DNA of 13,255 nucleotides from Ichthyophonus hoferi (taxonomy: Eukaryota > Opisthokonta > Ichthyosporea > Ichthyophonida > Ichthyophonidae), in the NCBI GenBank assembly GCA_002751075.1, contig NAOQ01000458.1, positions 47,277 through 60,531 on the forward strand, written 5' to 3'. The notes under the pieces were generated by a model, which searched no databases, was not told the DNA's origin, and saw nothing but the letters and a program-made list of their open reading frames with translations. Of this stretch, positions 1-8,860 are shown piece after piece (the stretch's first letter is position 1; every line of letters starts with the position of its first letter). A program made the translations under genes and the position numbers.

Positions 1-1689
1 AATATTATTGCTACACCATTAGTATGAATTAAGTGCTTGTAGTATTATTGAATATTATTAATTGTATTAGTGTATCGTCTTGGTTATTAGTGGTGTTGAT
101 CATTTTTCATGCCTGATCGATTTGAGTTCCCGTGATCACACCAATGATTTGCTGCATCCCATCTAAACTGTATTAAAATGATAATAAACATTATGATGTA
201 ATAGATTCATGACGTCAGTTACGAAGTAATTCAAGATTTCAATTTATCATGCGCACTTTATTTTAGTCTATGGCATAACATAGTATGCTTTACTAATGAT
301 AACGTTGAAGTCTGCGCTGGCTTGATGATATAATAAGCCACTAGCATACAAACCTGAAGAATGAATAGAAGCATAGGATTGTGCAGTGGTTCAACGAATG
401 AATAGGGGGATAAGTAATAAAACAACATGAGGTTTGGGTTTAACGTATTGGGCCTGTGATAAACTCAGCAACAGTCCTACATACTCTTATTTTGATCTTT
501 GACTTTTATATAAAATGACTTAACAGTATTATACCTTTTATAAAAACCTTATTGGAAACAGAACGCTTTGGTTTCAACAACCATCAATACGTTTCCACTG
601 TCATCATTTTGAAACATTATCTTATACGTTAACCTATTATTCCAAAAGACATTCCACATTTGGCTTTACTTATCATCTTGATCGGTACCAAATGAGATTT
701 TTTCCTTAACAGGTTTCAATAGCAACAAAAAACCTCAGAATAAATGATTAAGATGACCCAAATATTTTTGGGAATTTTTCTTGTATTTTCATTCATTCGT
801 TTTGCCATTTTAGACATCTTTATTATACATGGGACATCGTCATAATCCTTCAATGGACTCACTGTATCAAATATTTTAAGCCATATTCTAAAAAGAGGTT
901 ATTTCTATTACTTCACTGTCACTTTCGGGGCTTTACCGCAAATAATAAAAAAGTGCCTGTGTCTGCTATGCCTAGGAGCGTTTGGTTACAAATATTTCAA
1001 CCATGTCTTTTGGTTTTAGCTTTAAAGTTTTGACTGTCCAATTAGGAAGTACACACGAACACCAGTGTGGATTTAAGATGCATGGTGGCATTCTCTAAAA
1101 ATAGAAGTGTCATTTTTCTCGTGGTCATTTATGTTTTCTTGACCCATAAGGTAGTTTGCATAAATAAATCCAAGTTATACCATCTTTTTATATGTTTTCA
1201 TGCGTCCTACTATATTTTTTGAGTGGTAATGCCTGCTGGAACTAGTGCCAACTGATATACAATGACATCTTTAAAAAACCAAAAAAATTCTAATCTCTGG
1301 GTATTGGCGTATAGCGAAAAGTGGTCCAGACACGTGGAGTTACTTTTTATATATATAAAAATAACTGTTTAACCTGTACAGGCTGACAGGTAAAATTCAA
1401 AATGTCATGGGCAATTAAACTGAAAAAAAATGAGATTTTTTTAAAAAAAATTTCAATGATTGTAAAAAAACAATGAACCGTATAGTACGAAGTTGGCTAT
1501 TAGCCGACCATTTTTGACACATTGACGCTACATCAAGCCGGAATTCTATAAAATTCTGTAAGTCAAGTTTTTTGCGACCTATTATCACTATTGGAGTTCG
1601 TTTTTTTTTTGGGGCATCCCCCATTTTTTATATTTGGAAACTGCTAAAATAGGGATATTTAATTAATTTAGTTATTTCTTTATATAGCT
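1..1689. other. AT-rich gene-free flank
   Basis: No exon, RNA gene or recognisable element was found here. Reading frames are short on both strands. The longest, about 69 codons on the minus strand at 1415-1624, runs over poly-A/T tracts and resembles no family I know. Visible small structures are a TA-rich palindrome near 1344-1364, a CCTGTACAGG palindrome near 1375, and a perfect TGACGTCA octamer at 210-217. Unlike the introns further right, this stretch has almost no microsatellites. Confidence 0.6.
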
Positions 1690-1975
1690 ATAATCATTAA
1701 ATATGATTAGCAAGTACTAATGTAAAAGTATTTGGCGCAATCTATTGGTGTTAAATACTAATCCATGATGATTGATCAAAATTGAACCAGCCAATGGCAG
1801 AGGTCCATGACTATATAATAAGCCACCATTTCAGATCGTATGTCTCGAGTCCAGTTAACTTTTAATTTAAGCATCCTGTCTAAGCATGTCCTGTTGGCTG
1901 GTTTAATAATAAAAATATATGTTCCATCTAGCACGTCTATACTCCGTGTATGCAAAGAAGCACGTTAACACAACC
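1690..1975 (+). repeat. Dispersed repeat, copy C (partial)
   Basis: This stretch matches, in the same order and orientation, the right-hand part of the two tandem repeats at 8861-9485 and 9505-10175. Shared blocks include CAATCTATTGGTGTTAAA (from about 1739), a TGATCAAAATTGAACCAGCC-like block, a CCATTTCAG block and, at the end, GTATGCAAAGAAGCACGTTAA, which corresponds to GGATGCAAAAGAGCGCATTAA in copy B. Divergence is substantial, with many substitutions and indels, so the copy is old. The left part of the unit, with the GAGCCA hexamers, is missing. No coding capacity is seen. The class of the parent element is unknown. Confidence 0.65.
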
Positions 1976-4700
1976 CTTCATTTGTTATTCCCTCTCCTTC
2001 TAAATGAATATAGTTCACAGGAACGCTCCTGTCTCTATTTATTATTTCCAATAAAATTATTTAGGAAAATGGCTCAGGGTAAAGTCCCCTTATAGCTCAG
2101 TTTCGGGGGCAAAGCTCCAAAACGAGTCAAAGGTATAATTTAAGACGTTCATGTAAGGCTGTTAAGACGGGTTATCGTATACAATACAATTGGTCAACAT
2201 TCGTATCAGCATGTGCGTTCGCGTGACATTTTTTGATAGATTTGCTTTAACAAAGCACCAATAAGCAGCTGCATTTCCTTGGCCTATCATGACTGGAGAC
2301 GTTTGGAATTAATATTATAAAGCATTCTCCCCTACAGAAGGGCAGACCAGGAATCTTTCTTTCTCCATCTCCAATCATATATTATAGTTTTTTAAAACAA
2401 ATATTCCTTATTCTTATATTGGTCTTTGGTAAAATGCATATATTGGGTATAGTTCTATTTTTTTTTGTTTGGGTGCATTCTGTGTAAAACCCACTAAGCA
2501 AATAGACTTATGTGAAAGCGAATGTAACTGGTTAGGATCTTCTTCAGTTTCCCTAACACAGCTACTAATTGCCTCTATCCAACAATCAATATAAAAATAT
2601 AAATTGAAAATCTATAATTTTTATGACTTTGAGGATGCATTCCTATAAAATCGCGCCATAAATATATAACATAACACCAATAAGCATAGACATATCTATA
2701 TCATATATTTACACAATGTGAATATCTATTTATACATAGTTATGCATTGCTTAGCTAAAAATATTGCTGAAATGAATGCATAGTTCTTTTAAACTAAAAG
2801 CCACACTTTTTCCATACTACACTGTACTTTATTTTTCAAATCATAATATTATTTTCTCATATCTATATCGATAAACTACTGCATAGACCATATTAATACT
2901 ATCGGCTCTGCATTAAATTATGTTTTTTCTTACCTCAACAATGACTAATGCTTGGCTTATTGTCATGTAGGTTAAGCAACCCTATGAACGCTTAATTGGA
3001 TTGCTTTCAACGTTTCATTTTGAAGCTTTCCTAAAATGTATTTCATTTGTTGTGGTTATGTTACTGACGCAATACCTAGAAAATAACCTACTTTTCACTG
3101 ATTCATTATCAGTTAATCTGCATAATCCAATGTATTGGTTGGGATGCTCCTTGTGAACGCCCCGGAGAATCTGATAGCGAGGATTCACATTACTCTACGC
3201 AGGTATACAGCTAAGATCTAATTGCAATGACGTTAGCTGAAATGTTCCCATCTCACGTGAGCATCTGGCATTGTTTTACTATTAATTATAGTTGGCTTAA
3301 ATAATGATTACTATAGACGATATTATAATATATTATCCTATAGAACTGGGAATAATTCAGGAAATAAAAGGCAGGCGTTTTATTAATACTTTCAATTCAA
3401 TTCAGTGTGTCTTAGAACGCATATCACTATGTTGGGGGTAATTAAATATCACCTCAACTGATTTTCAGAGCAATTTCTAATTTCTGCTCATCTGATTATG
3501 GGGAATTTCTACAGACGAAGAGAAAAATACATATTAATTTTAATACAACGGAAAAAATTACGTGAATATGTAACTTGTGAGCAAATTGTGATTGCACTTT
3601 CAAAGTAACGTCCTGCTATTGACCAGGAAATTGTTATATTAGGATTTATTATGCAATAAAAATGTAAATGTTTAATTTTATTTTGCAGCGTTGATTCAAT
3701 AGGAAGAACAAGTTAAAAAAAATCGTATCACTTGAAAATTATTACTACCAATTTTAATTATCATACTTTATTTTATTTTTTAGACCCAATTTAGTTGTGC
3801 AAGAGCATTATGTTGTAGGCTTGTATATTATTACAGTTCTAAAAGTTGTTTCAAATACAGCCAAGTATACTGACTTATTGCCACACCTATACATTTCGGT
3901 GATAACATAAATCATGCGGATAACTTATACAAAGATATCAATAAAATATTAATTGAAATTGAGATTTTAATAGGGTTCTGGGCTCAATATGCTTTCATGG
4001 TATAGGAAATGGCCCTACAGCGTTGGGAGCAAACTGTTTTTAAGCAATTTTAAACCCCGATTCATCACATTAAAAGAATAAAGATACTAGATCATTCACT
4101 AACCTCTAAATTGGTTCATCTGAATGATTCGTTTTTGGTTTTACTCATAATGATTTAAATACTTCTAGAATGAGATCAAGTATTGATTTATCATACAAAA
4201 ATATTTGCATTAAAAATTAAAAAATGTTTGAAAGAACATATATAGTTAGGTTTTAGAGACGAAAATGAGATATGAAACACCAGTATATGTATTTATCTTA
4301 CTCGCGCTCCAGTTAAAAAAATATAAGACGGTGATCGGACCAATCGCGGTCTTACGATTTGACAAGTGGAAACAAAAATTAATATAGGGGGTATAATGCG
4401 AAAAAAGGCATAGCAATGCAAAAGCAACTTAATAATTTAAGCTTAAAATATAAAGATTTAAATTATGTTTATAATGCATACTATTAATCATATGGCATAT
4501 TTACAATATTTATATTTTATTTTATTTTATCGCACCAATAGGAACAAGATAACATTTAAACATGGATCGCATACCTTCAGGATCTAACATCGAACTACCA
4601 ACTTGTTTTTCCTATTTAAATAAACAATAATAAATATTGTTGTAGTGATGTGAACATCAGAATAATTAATATCTCACAGGAAGTCTTTAATAACTTTACT
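1976..4700. other. AT-rich gene-free region
   Basis: I see no exon, RNA gene or clear mobile element across this stretch. All frames are closed often. Small local structures exist: a CAGGA/TCCTG inverted repeat near 2019-2032 and an imperfect hairpin at 4324-4354 with arms TAAGAC/GTCTTA. A segment near 2091 (TAGCTCAGT) resembles a tRNA A box but has no B box or cloverleaf. The 3' end of this region leads into the upstream region of the metallophosphoesterase gene. Confidence 0.55.
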
Positions 4701-4714
4701 ACGACACTTTTTTT

Positions 4715-4760
4715 ATTGTGGTTAGTATATTATTTGTTGTATTGTGGTTAGTATATTATT
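4715..4760 (+). repeat. Two-copy 20-bp direct repeat upstream of gene
   Basis: The 20-mer ATTGTGGTTAGTATATTATT occurs perfectly at 4715-4734 and 4741-4760, so the period is 26 bp. It lies about 100-150 bp before the first ATG of the metallophosphoesterase gene. Perfect identity in a fast-drifting AT-rich spacer suggests a recent duplication or constraint. A regulatory role is only a guess from position. Confidence 0.75.
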
Positions 4761-4862
4761 TTCATTACAACTAATTAAGGTCATATTGCGATCTGAATTC
4801 ACACCACGCCATTTAGTTTGTGCTATAGTTTGTACAGCTATACAGCACATAGAGACATAGAT

Positions 4863-5240
4863 ATGCCTACAATAAATTTACCCTCACTATCCGAAATAAC
4901 ACTTACATGCACGGACATAATCCTGGACAAAACATCAATTTTTCCCAAAAGCATGTCTTCAATCTCACTAGGGGAAGAAGAAATACCATCCAATGATCCC
5001 GATCTAGCCTGGCAGATGGTCTCAGCTGACAATCCAGTCAAACAACTACCTATACTTGACATCTACACTCCCCAGCCTCCTGATACTATTAGAATAGTTT
5101 GCATGTCAGACACACATGGGGCTACCAATATAGATAATATACCTCATGGAGATATATTTATACACGCGGGTGATTTTACAAATACAGGCCATCCTAATGA
5201 GGTAGATCAGTTTGACGCATGGTTGGGTACCCTACCGCAT
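4863..5240 (+). CDS. MPPED2-like: MPPED exon 1 (codons 1-126)
   Basis: This exon encodes the variable N-terminal tail and the first two metal-binding motifs, CMSDTHG (residues 80-86) and HAGDFTNTG (101-109), ending WLGTLPH. In the family the next residues are a few charged ones and then IVIAGNH, which is what exon 2 supplies. The donor is a consensus GTAAGT at 5241, phase 0. Translating through it gives only a few more residues before a stop. A TTG at 4818 in the same frame would add 15 residues with no family match, so ATG 4863 is preferred. Confidence 0.92.
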
Positions 5241-5580
5241 GTAAGTATATATGTATAATATATATGCCTACATACATCCTATAAGCCTAAAAATATACTT
5301 ATCTATTTACCTCTTTATCTATCTATCTACCTATCTATAGAAAAAATCATGTTTAAATAAGCAAGGACATAGGGTGGATAAAAATAGAATTTATAATTAC
5401 TTCAATATAAATGTTAAAGTGTATATGGATGGAGTAATACCTAGGTTATATAATATATGTAAAGGTATATATAGTATGTATTTAATAATATGTAGATGGG
5501 TGTATGCAAAAAGGTGCGAGTATTATTACTATTATTATTATTATTATTATTGTTATTATTACTGTTATTATTCCTATTGC

Positions 5581-5611
<31 letters not shown>

Positions 5612-8541
5612 GCTAATATTGCTATTTAAACCGATGATTATAGTAAACTGAAAACAAATAGACACAATGTATTATATAATAAAGATATATATACACGGTC
5701 ACTACATAACTGCCCTCCCCTTCCCTCCCTCTCTCCCTGTCCCTTTCTCTCTATCTCATGATTAAGAAACACAAACTAGTCATTGCTGGTAATCATGATC
5801 TAATATTTGATAGTGATAGTTATCCAATGATATGGGACCGCTTTCATAAGGTATGGATATGTATGGCAGGGTTTATTATTATTATCATTATTATTAATAT
5901 TGCTATTATTGCTTTTGCTGTTACTATTACCATTCCTATTGCACCTTGTTAACCCCCCTTCTATATATATCCTACATACCCTATCTTATCCATATGTAAA
6001 CTATTGTGCCTACTCGATTATCTTATCTATATCTATAACTGCCCCTTAGGAGCCCTTCCTCTCTTTTTCTCCCTCCATCTCTCTATATACACCTTATCGT
6101 ATCCACCTATAGCCTATACTACATAATATCTATACTTCTACTACATCTTATATACTATCTATAGCTATGCTAAATGCTATACATATATACTTATATACAT
6201 CTTATTTATCTACCCTACTCAGAGATGTTTCAACTATGCTAAAATTAGATCTACTATGACGCATTGTACATATTTGGAGGATAATGACGTCACATTATAC
6301 GGTTATAAATTTTATGGTACCCCTTGGCAGGTACCGTATGACTTTAGGGCTATAGGATAAGGCGATATAGGAAGAGTGTAGGTTAGACCGAGTTTTAATA
6401 GTTTGTAATAGTTTCTTAATTAGCCTTTAATATTAATTACTTGGCTTTCATGTAATTGTCTTATTATACTATTGTATTGTTATGGTATTATAACATGCTA
6501 TTGTTATAGTATAGTTATATACTAGTATTTTATTATAATATTGTACGATTATGCTATTTTACTATTATATTATTATACTATTACACTATTATACTACTTC
6601 TATAAAAGGCTAATTAAATAATTAACTCCCAACAATCAGCCCGAGTTTTGCAAATGGGGATTTAACCTTAAGAGAGGGAGTCAATTAAGAGAGAAGGTAG
6701 GGTAGAAATATTCAATCATGTCTATCACATACACATATATATTTAATATATACACATTTATAGCTTATAGGTTGTTTAATATTTATGAATATTATATTTA
6801 TATGTAGGCTGTTTTATTTATAGATTGGTTGATTATTTATATACTATACTATATTATACTATACATTATACTGTATTATACTACCGCTTACACATATATA
6901 TACATATATATATATATATATTTATATGTATATTAATTCGTGTTATACAAGTACTTATTGATTTTATTATAGTATAGCTTACTATATCCTATTATAACAT
7001 ATTATATCATACCAACTCAAAAGTATCTGTATTAAATACATATATATTAAAATTTAACCAATTCTCTGGTCCAATCATTAAAAACCTTTACTCATTTACC
7101 AGTGGCGTAAAATTCCAGTTGACACGGACATATTGATTACGCATAGTAAGTTGCCATCCTTTCTACTATGTATCTATATGTACTATATATCGTATGGTTA
7201 ATTAGACTGATGAATAATTGGGCTATATTTAAATGCTTATTACCCTATGAGTAGCATCGCATTTACTATTACGTCATAGCTACGTCACAGAGCACGGGCT
7301 CCTTAACCACGTTAATTACCATTTATAGTAAGCATACATATTTCCATTCTCCAGTATTAACCCTCTCAACCATATATCAAGTTTATTCTGTATGACTGTA
7401 TATCATACCTTCACACCTCGTTAACCCAATCCTATTGGACCAGCTCCACCACTAGGATATGGCGATCAAATTTTCAACGGTGCTAGGGTTGGCTGTGTAG
7501 ATTTACTACAGACTATAAAACAGATTAAACCTATGTATAGTATATATGGTACGTGTATTTACATATATATATCTCCCTCTCTATACTTCTATTTATAAGC
7601 ATATCACATTTAATTTCATAGTTATATTTCCTTCTCTACCTACCCTATAACTTACCCTATACCGCATCCTATACCCTACCCTTTATCTATTAATTATACA
7701 GTCAGATACTTGAGATTTTACTTTAACTCACTACGTGTAAGTATATAGATAGATATACATATGCAATATCATAAGATATATATACGTACTGATGGATGTA
7801 TGTATATATGTATGTGCATTCTATACTCTTCAAGTCTATTAGTATTACTATTGTATGTGTATAAGTACAGGTAGTTTATATGTATTCATATTGACATACC
7901 CTTATATATGATAGTATAATAGTATTATAGTAAAATAGTGGTATATAGAATAATAGTATAGTAGTGTAATAATATAGTCGTATAATAATATAACCGTATA
8001 ATAATATAATAGTAAGGTAGTTTAGTGGCATAGTAACAATAATAATATAATAGCATAATAGTATAGTATGTATCTATACCTTCTTAATATAAGGGTCGAT
8101 CTCCCTCCCTATAGTCTAACAATAATGTTAAATACCTACACACCCATATACATTGTCCATATGCATATACATATACACATATACATATACATCTATACGT
8201 CACTATTACCTTGCTATATCCGTTGTGCTATGACCTTCTGTGGGGGACCACTACCAACTATAGGCCATATACATGAAGGTAAGTTATAATTTAGTATAAT
8301 ATAATATAGCGTAGTATAGTATAGGATAATTTAGTGCACATTTTATTATATTATACTATATCTATTATCTTCAAAATATCATTATCATTCACAACACCTG
8401 ACCCCCGCGCAATCCCCCTCAGGCTATGGTATAACCACCAATGACAATACAGTATTTGTGAATGCCTCTACCTGTACATTGAAATACAAGCCCACAAATA
8501 CACCAATCTTAATCGACTTGCCCATACGTAATCTCTCTTAA
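4863..8541 (+). CDS. MPPED2-like: MPPED1/2-family metallophosphoesterase, complete gene in 8 exons
   Basis: The joined coding exons are 4863-5240, 5767-5850, 6223-6330, 6640-6696, 7103-7145, 7444-7548, 8264-8278 and 8423-8541. They give 302 residues, close to the roughly 294 of vertebrate MPPED2. Seen in order: SDTHG (D83, H85), HAGDF (D104), AGNHD (N135, H136), YGTPWQ, KWGFNL, ILITH (H223), PPLGYGD, GHIHEG (H260, H262) and a C-terminal INAS-like block (FVNASTC) ending in IDLP. These are the conserved blocks of the UPF0046 calcineurin-like fold, and every bimetal ligand is present. The family cleaves phosphodiester or phosphomonoester bonds, with cyclic nucleotides hydrolysed in vitro. The physiological substrate here is unknown. 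Residues 1-73 are poorly conserved, with no signal peptide or membrane segment, so a cytosolic protein is likely. The frame is open upstream to a stop at 4794 without another ATG, which supports the start at 4863. MPPED1 and MPPED2 orthology cannot be told apart. Confidence 0.92.
5241..5766 (+). other. MPPED intron 1
   Basis: The 526-nt intron has a GTAAGT donor. It contains a TATC tetranucleotide run (about 5313-5338), a long ATT/TAT run (5519-5626) and a strong CT tract (5711-5757) just before the acceptor. A frame of about 80 codons over the trinucleotide run encodes poly-Tyr and is not a gene. Confidence 0.85.
5519..5626. repeat. ATT trinucleotide microsatellite in intron 1
   Basis: About 100 bp of TAT/ATT units, interrupted by single-base changes (ACT, GTT, CCT, GCT). 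The interruptions show an ageing repeat. A second, shorter and more interrupted ATT tract lies in intron 2 at about 5873-5935. Confidence 0.95.
5767..5850 (+). CDS. MPPED2-like: MPPED exon 2 (codons 127-154)
   Basis: These 28 codons run from KHKLVIAGNHDLIFD to WDRFHK. They hold the third signature motif, GNHD, whose Asn binds a metal and whose His helps catalysis in this fold. The acceptor is the AG at 5765-5766 after a long CT tract (about 5711-5757), and the donor is GTATGG at 5851. Both ends are phase 0. The exon could be read longer at its left end (MIKKHK), but that would use no AG. Confidence 0.9.
5851..6222 (+). other. MPPED intron 2
   Basis: The 372-nt intron begins with GTATGG, carries an interrupted ATT tract (about 5873-5935), then CT-rich sequence (about 6040-6090) and CTATA/CCTATAC-like repeats up to the acceptor. 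Confidence 0.8.
6223..6330 (+). CDS. MPPED2-like: MPPED exon 3 (codons 155-190)
   Basis: These 36 codons cover RCFNYAKIRS, CTYLEDNDVTLYG and KFYGTPWQ, matching the family stretch with the YLxD, VxxxGFxIYG and PWQ blocks. The acceptor follows ACCCTACTCAG and the donor is GTACCG at 6331, a weak site. Read-through from that donor adds nine residues and then a stop, and it would lose the conserved WGFNL block found in exon 4. Both ends are phase 0. A perfect TGACGTCA octamer sits inside the coding sequence at 6285-6292. Confidence 0.9.
6331..6639 (+). other. MPPED intron 3 with terminal inverted repeat segment
   Basis: The 309-nt intron holds a perfect 13-bp inverted repeat, TTAATTAGCCTTT at 6416-6428 and its complement at 6605-6617. 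The 176 bp between the arms are an imperfect TATTATACTAT-type repeat array. The arms could fold, or mark a short fold-back element inserted in the intron. Confidence 0.75.
6640..6696 (+). CDS. MPPED2-like: MPPED exon 4 (codons 191-209)
   Basis: This 57-nt exon, too short for an ORF scan, encodes PEFCKWGFNLKRGSQLREK. It aligns without gaps to the family block PWFxGWGFNLPRG followed by a helix ending in EK. The acceptor is CAACAATCAG and the donor is GTAGGG at 6697. It joins in phase 0 to exon 3 (GTPWQ|PEF) and exon 5 (REK|WRKIP), restoring the family order PWQP...EKWNLIP. Confidence 0.9.
6697..7102 (+). other. MPPED intron 4
   Basis: The 406-nt intron has a TATACTATA-type array (about 6838-6890) and a TA dinucleotide run (about 6893-6932). 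The last 40 nt before the acceptor are pyrimidine-rich only near CTTTACTCATTTACCAG. Confidence 0.8.
6893..6932. repeat. TA microsatellite in intron 4
   Basis: A run of TA units with two interruptions (TACA and TTTA). Confidence 0.9.
7103..7145 (+). CDS. MPPED2-like: MPPED exon 5 (codons 210-223 plus one base)
   Basis: This 43-nt exon encodes WRKIPVDTDILITH and the first base of codon 224. It matches family WNxIPxxVDILITH, and its last His (H223) is a metal ligand. The acceptor is TCATTTACCAG and the donor a consensus GTAAGT at 7146. It is the first phase-1 junction in the gene. All later junctions are also phase 1. Confidence 0.9.
7146..7443 (+). other. MPPED intron 5
   Basis: The 298-nt intron begins with GTAAGT and has two TACGTCA heptamers 11 bp apart (7270-7276, 7281-7287). 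It has fewer microsatellites than the other introns and no coding match. Confidence 0.75.
7444..7548 (+). CDS. MPPED2-like: MPPED exon 6 (codons 224-259 in part)
   Basis: Two bases complete Thr224, 34 codons follow (PPLGYGDQIF, then ARVGCVDLLQTI, then KPMYSIY), and one base begins Gly259. PPLG, the RVGCVxLLxTV-like helix and the strand that leads into GHIHEG are the family blocks. The acceptor is CTATTGGACCAG and the donor GTACGT at 7549. Reading on past the donor leaves the conserved HIHEG unencoded, so the microexon at 8264 is needed. Confidence 0.9.
7908..8068. repeat. Degenerate ATAGTATAATA array in intron 6
   Basis: About 160 bp of closely related units built from ATAATAGTATA, ATAATATAGTCGT and variants. 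Unit length and spacing vary, so it is a degenerate simple-sequence array rather than a clean minisatellite. Confidence 0.8.
8156..8196. repeat. ATATAC hexamer repeat in intron 6
   Basis: Several copies of CATATA/ACATAT in a row, slightly interrupted, about 70 bp before the microexon. Confidence 0.85.
8264..8278 (+). CDS. MPPED2-like: MPPED microexon 7 (15 nt, HIHE)
   Basis: GCCATATACATGAAG is flanked by an acceptor (CCAACTATAG) and a consensus donor (GTAAGT at 8279). Its two leading bases finish Gly259, four codons give H-I-H-E (260-263), and its last base begins Gly264, which exon 8 completes before Y-G. Together they rebuild GHIHEGYG, the family's final metal-binding motif. Both junctions are phase 1. 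The open frame continues left of the acceptor as a stretch ending in PTIGHIHEG, but no family sequence matches it and no donor-acceptor pair joins it to exon 6 in phase. Confidence 0.85.
8279..8422 (+). other. MPPED intron 7
   Basis: The 144-nt intron has a GTAAGT donor, a run of TATAATATAG-type units, and ends in a C-rich acceptor tract (ACCCCCGCGCAATCCCCCTCAG). It is the shortest intron of the gene. Confidence 0.85.
8423..8541 (+). CDS. MPPED2-like: MPPED exon 8, C-terminus and stop
   Basis: Two bases complete Gly264, then 38 codons (YGITTNDNTVFVNASTCTL, then YKPTNTPILIDLP, then IRNLS) and TAA at 8539-8541. The family ends with YGxxxxxxTTYxNASxCTxxYxPxNPPIxxDLP, so the protein ends where expected. 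The acceptor follows CAATCCCCCTCAG. A coding start before the acceptor is excluded because no frame-compatible extension matches the family. Confidence 0.92.
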
Positions 8542-8580
8542 AATACAATTAAAATATAATTAGAATTTAATTGAAATTTA

Positions 8581-8586
8581 AATAAA
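8581..8586 (+). terminator. Polyadenylation signal AATAAA
   Basis: A canonical AATAAA lies 40 nt after the TAA of the metallophosphoesterase gene, in an AT-rich 3' region. Its position fits a short 3' UTR. The cleavage site itself cannot be read. Confidence 0.7.
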
Positions 8587-8860
8587 GTAATACCTAGCCT
8601 ATGTAGATATTGTATTATTGTTGTTTTATTATTGTTTTTCTTGGAAAATATAGTCGTTATAGTATCATTTTTAGTTCATGTAGTTATTGTCTCACTGTAT
8701 TATATTTATTATTCCACTGTAGTTTAGCATAGTCACAGAAGCCCAAAACACTTCTTCCCAACCCCACAACTACCCACTGATCTCTACGCGTGGAGACTCA
8801 ATTTTATTACACCTACCTTCTGTCTTCAAATCTGCATTTAAACTATTAATACTTACAAAG
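8587..8860. other. Gene-free stretch after MPPED
   Basis: No exon or element is recognised. It contains ATT- and GTT-rich simple sequence. A 65-codon minus-strand frame at 8770-8967 spans this region and the GAGCCA hexamers and is not supported by any family match. Confidence 0.55.

Larger units (their letters stand above)
7549..8263 (+). other. MPPED intron 6 (longest, before the microexon)
   Basis: The 715-nt intron contains a CCCTATA/TACCCTA-rich segment (about 7636-7690), an array of ATAGTATAATA-type units (about 7908-8068) and an ATATAC hexamer run (about 8156-8196). It holds no recognised exon. Confidence 0.8.

Noticed and set aside
1415-1624. 69-codon minus-strand frame with basic residues
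   Set aside because: It spans poly-A/T tracts, has no family match or nearby splice-joined partner, and this length is expected by chance.
2080-2150. tRNA-like A box (TAGCTCAGT)
   Set aside because: No B box and no cloverleaf. The acceptor and D arms do not pair.
5374-5616. An 80-codon open frame rich in tyrosine, and its minus-strand counterpart rich in asparagine (5441-5665)
   Set aside because: Both are produced by the ATT/TAT microsatellite inside intron 1. There is no family match.
7636-7690. Telomere-like TACCCTA repeats
   Set aside because: The units are irregular, interrupted and lie within an intron. Similar units occur in other introns, so this is intron simple sequence.
8068-8262. 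Open frame reading into the microexon from its left
   Set aside because: It is low-complexity repeat translation (YIYIYI). No phase-consistent acceptor joins it to exon 6, and the family has no residues between the exon 6 end and HIHEG.
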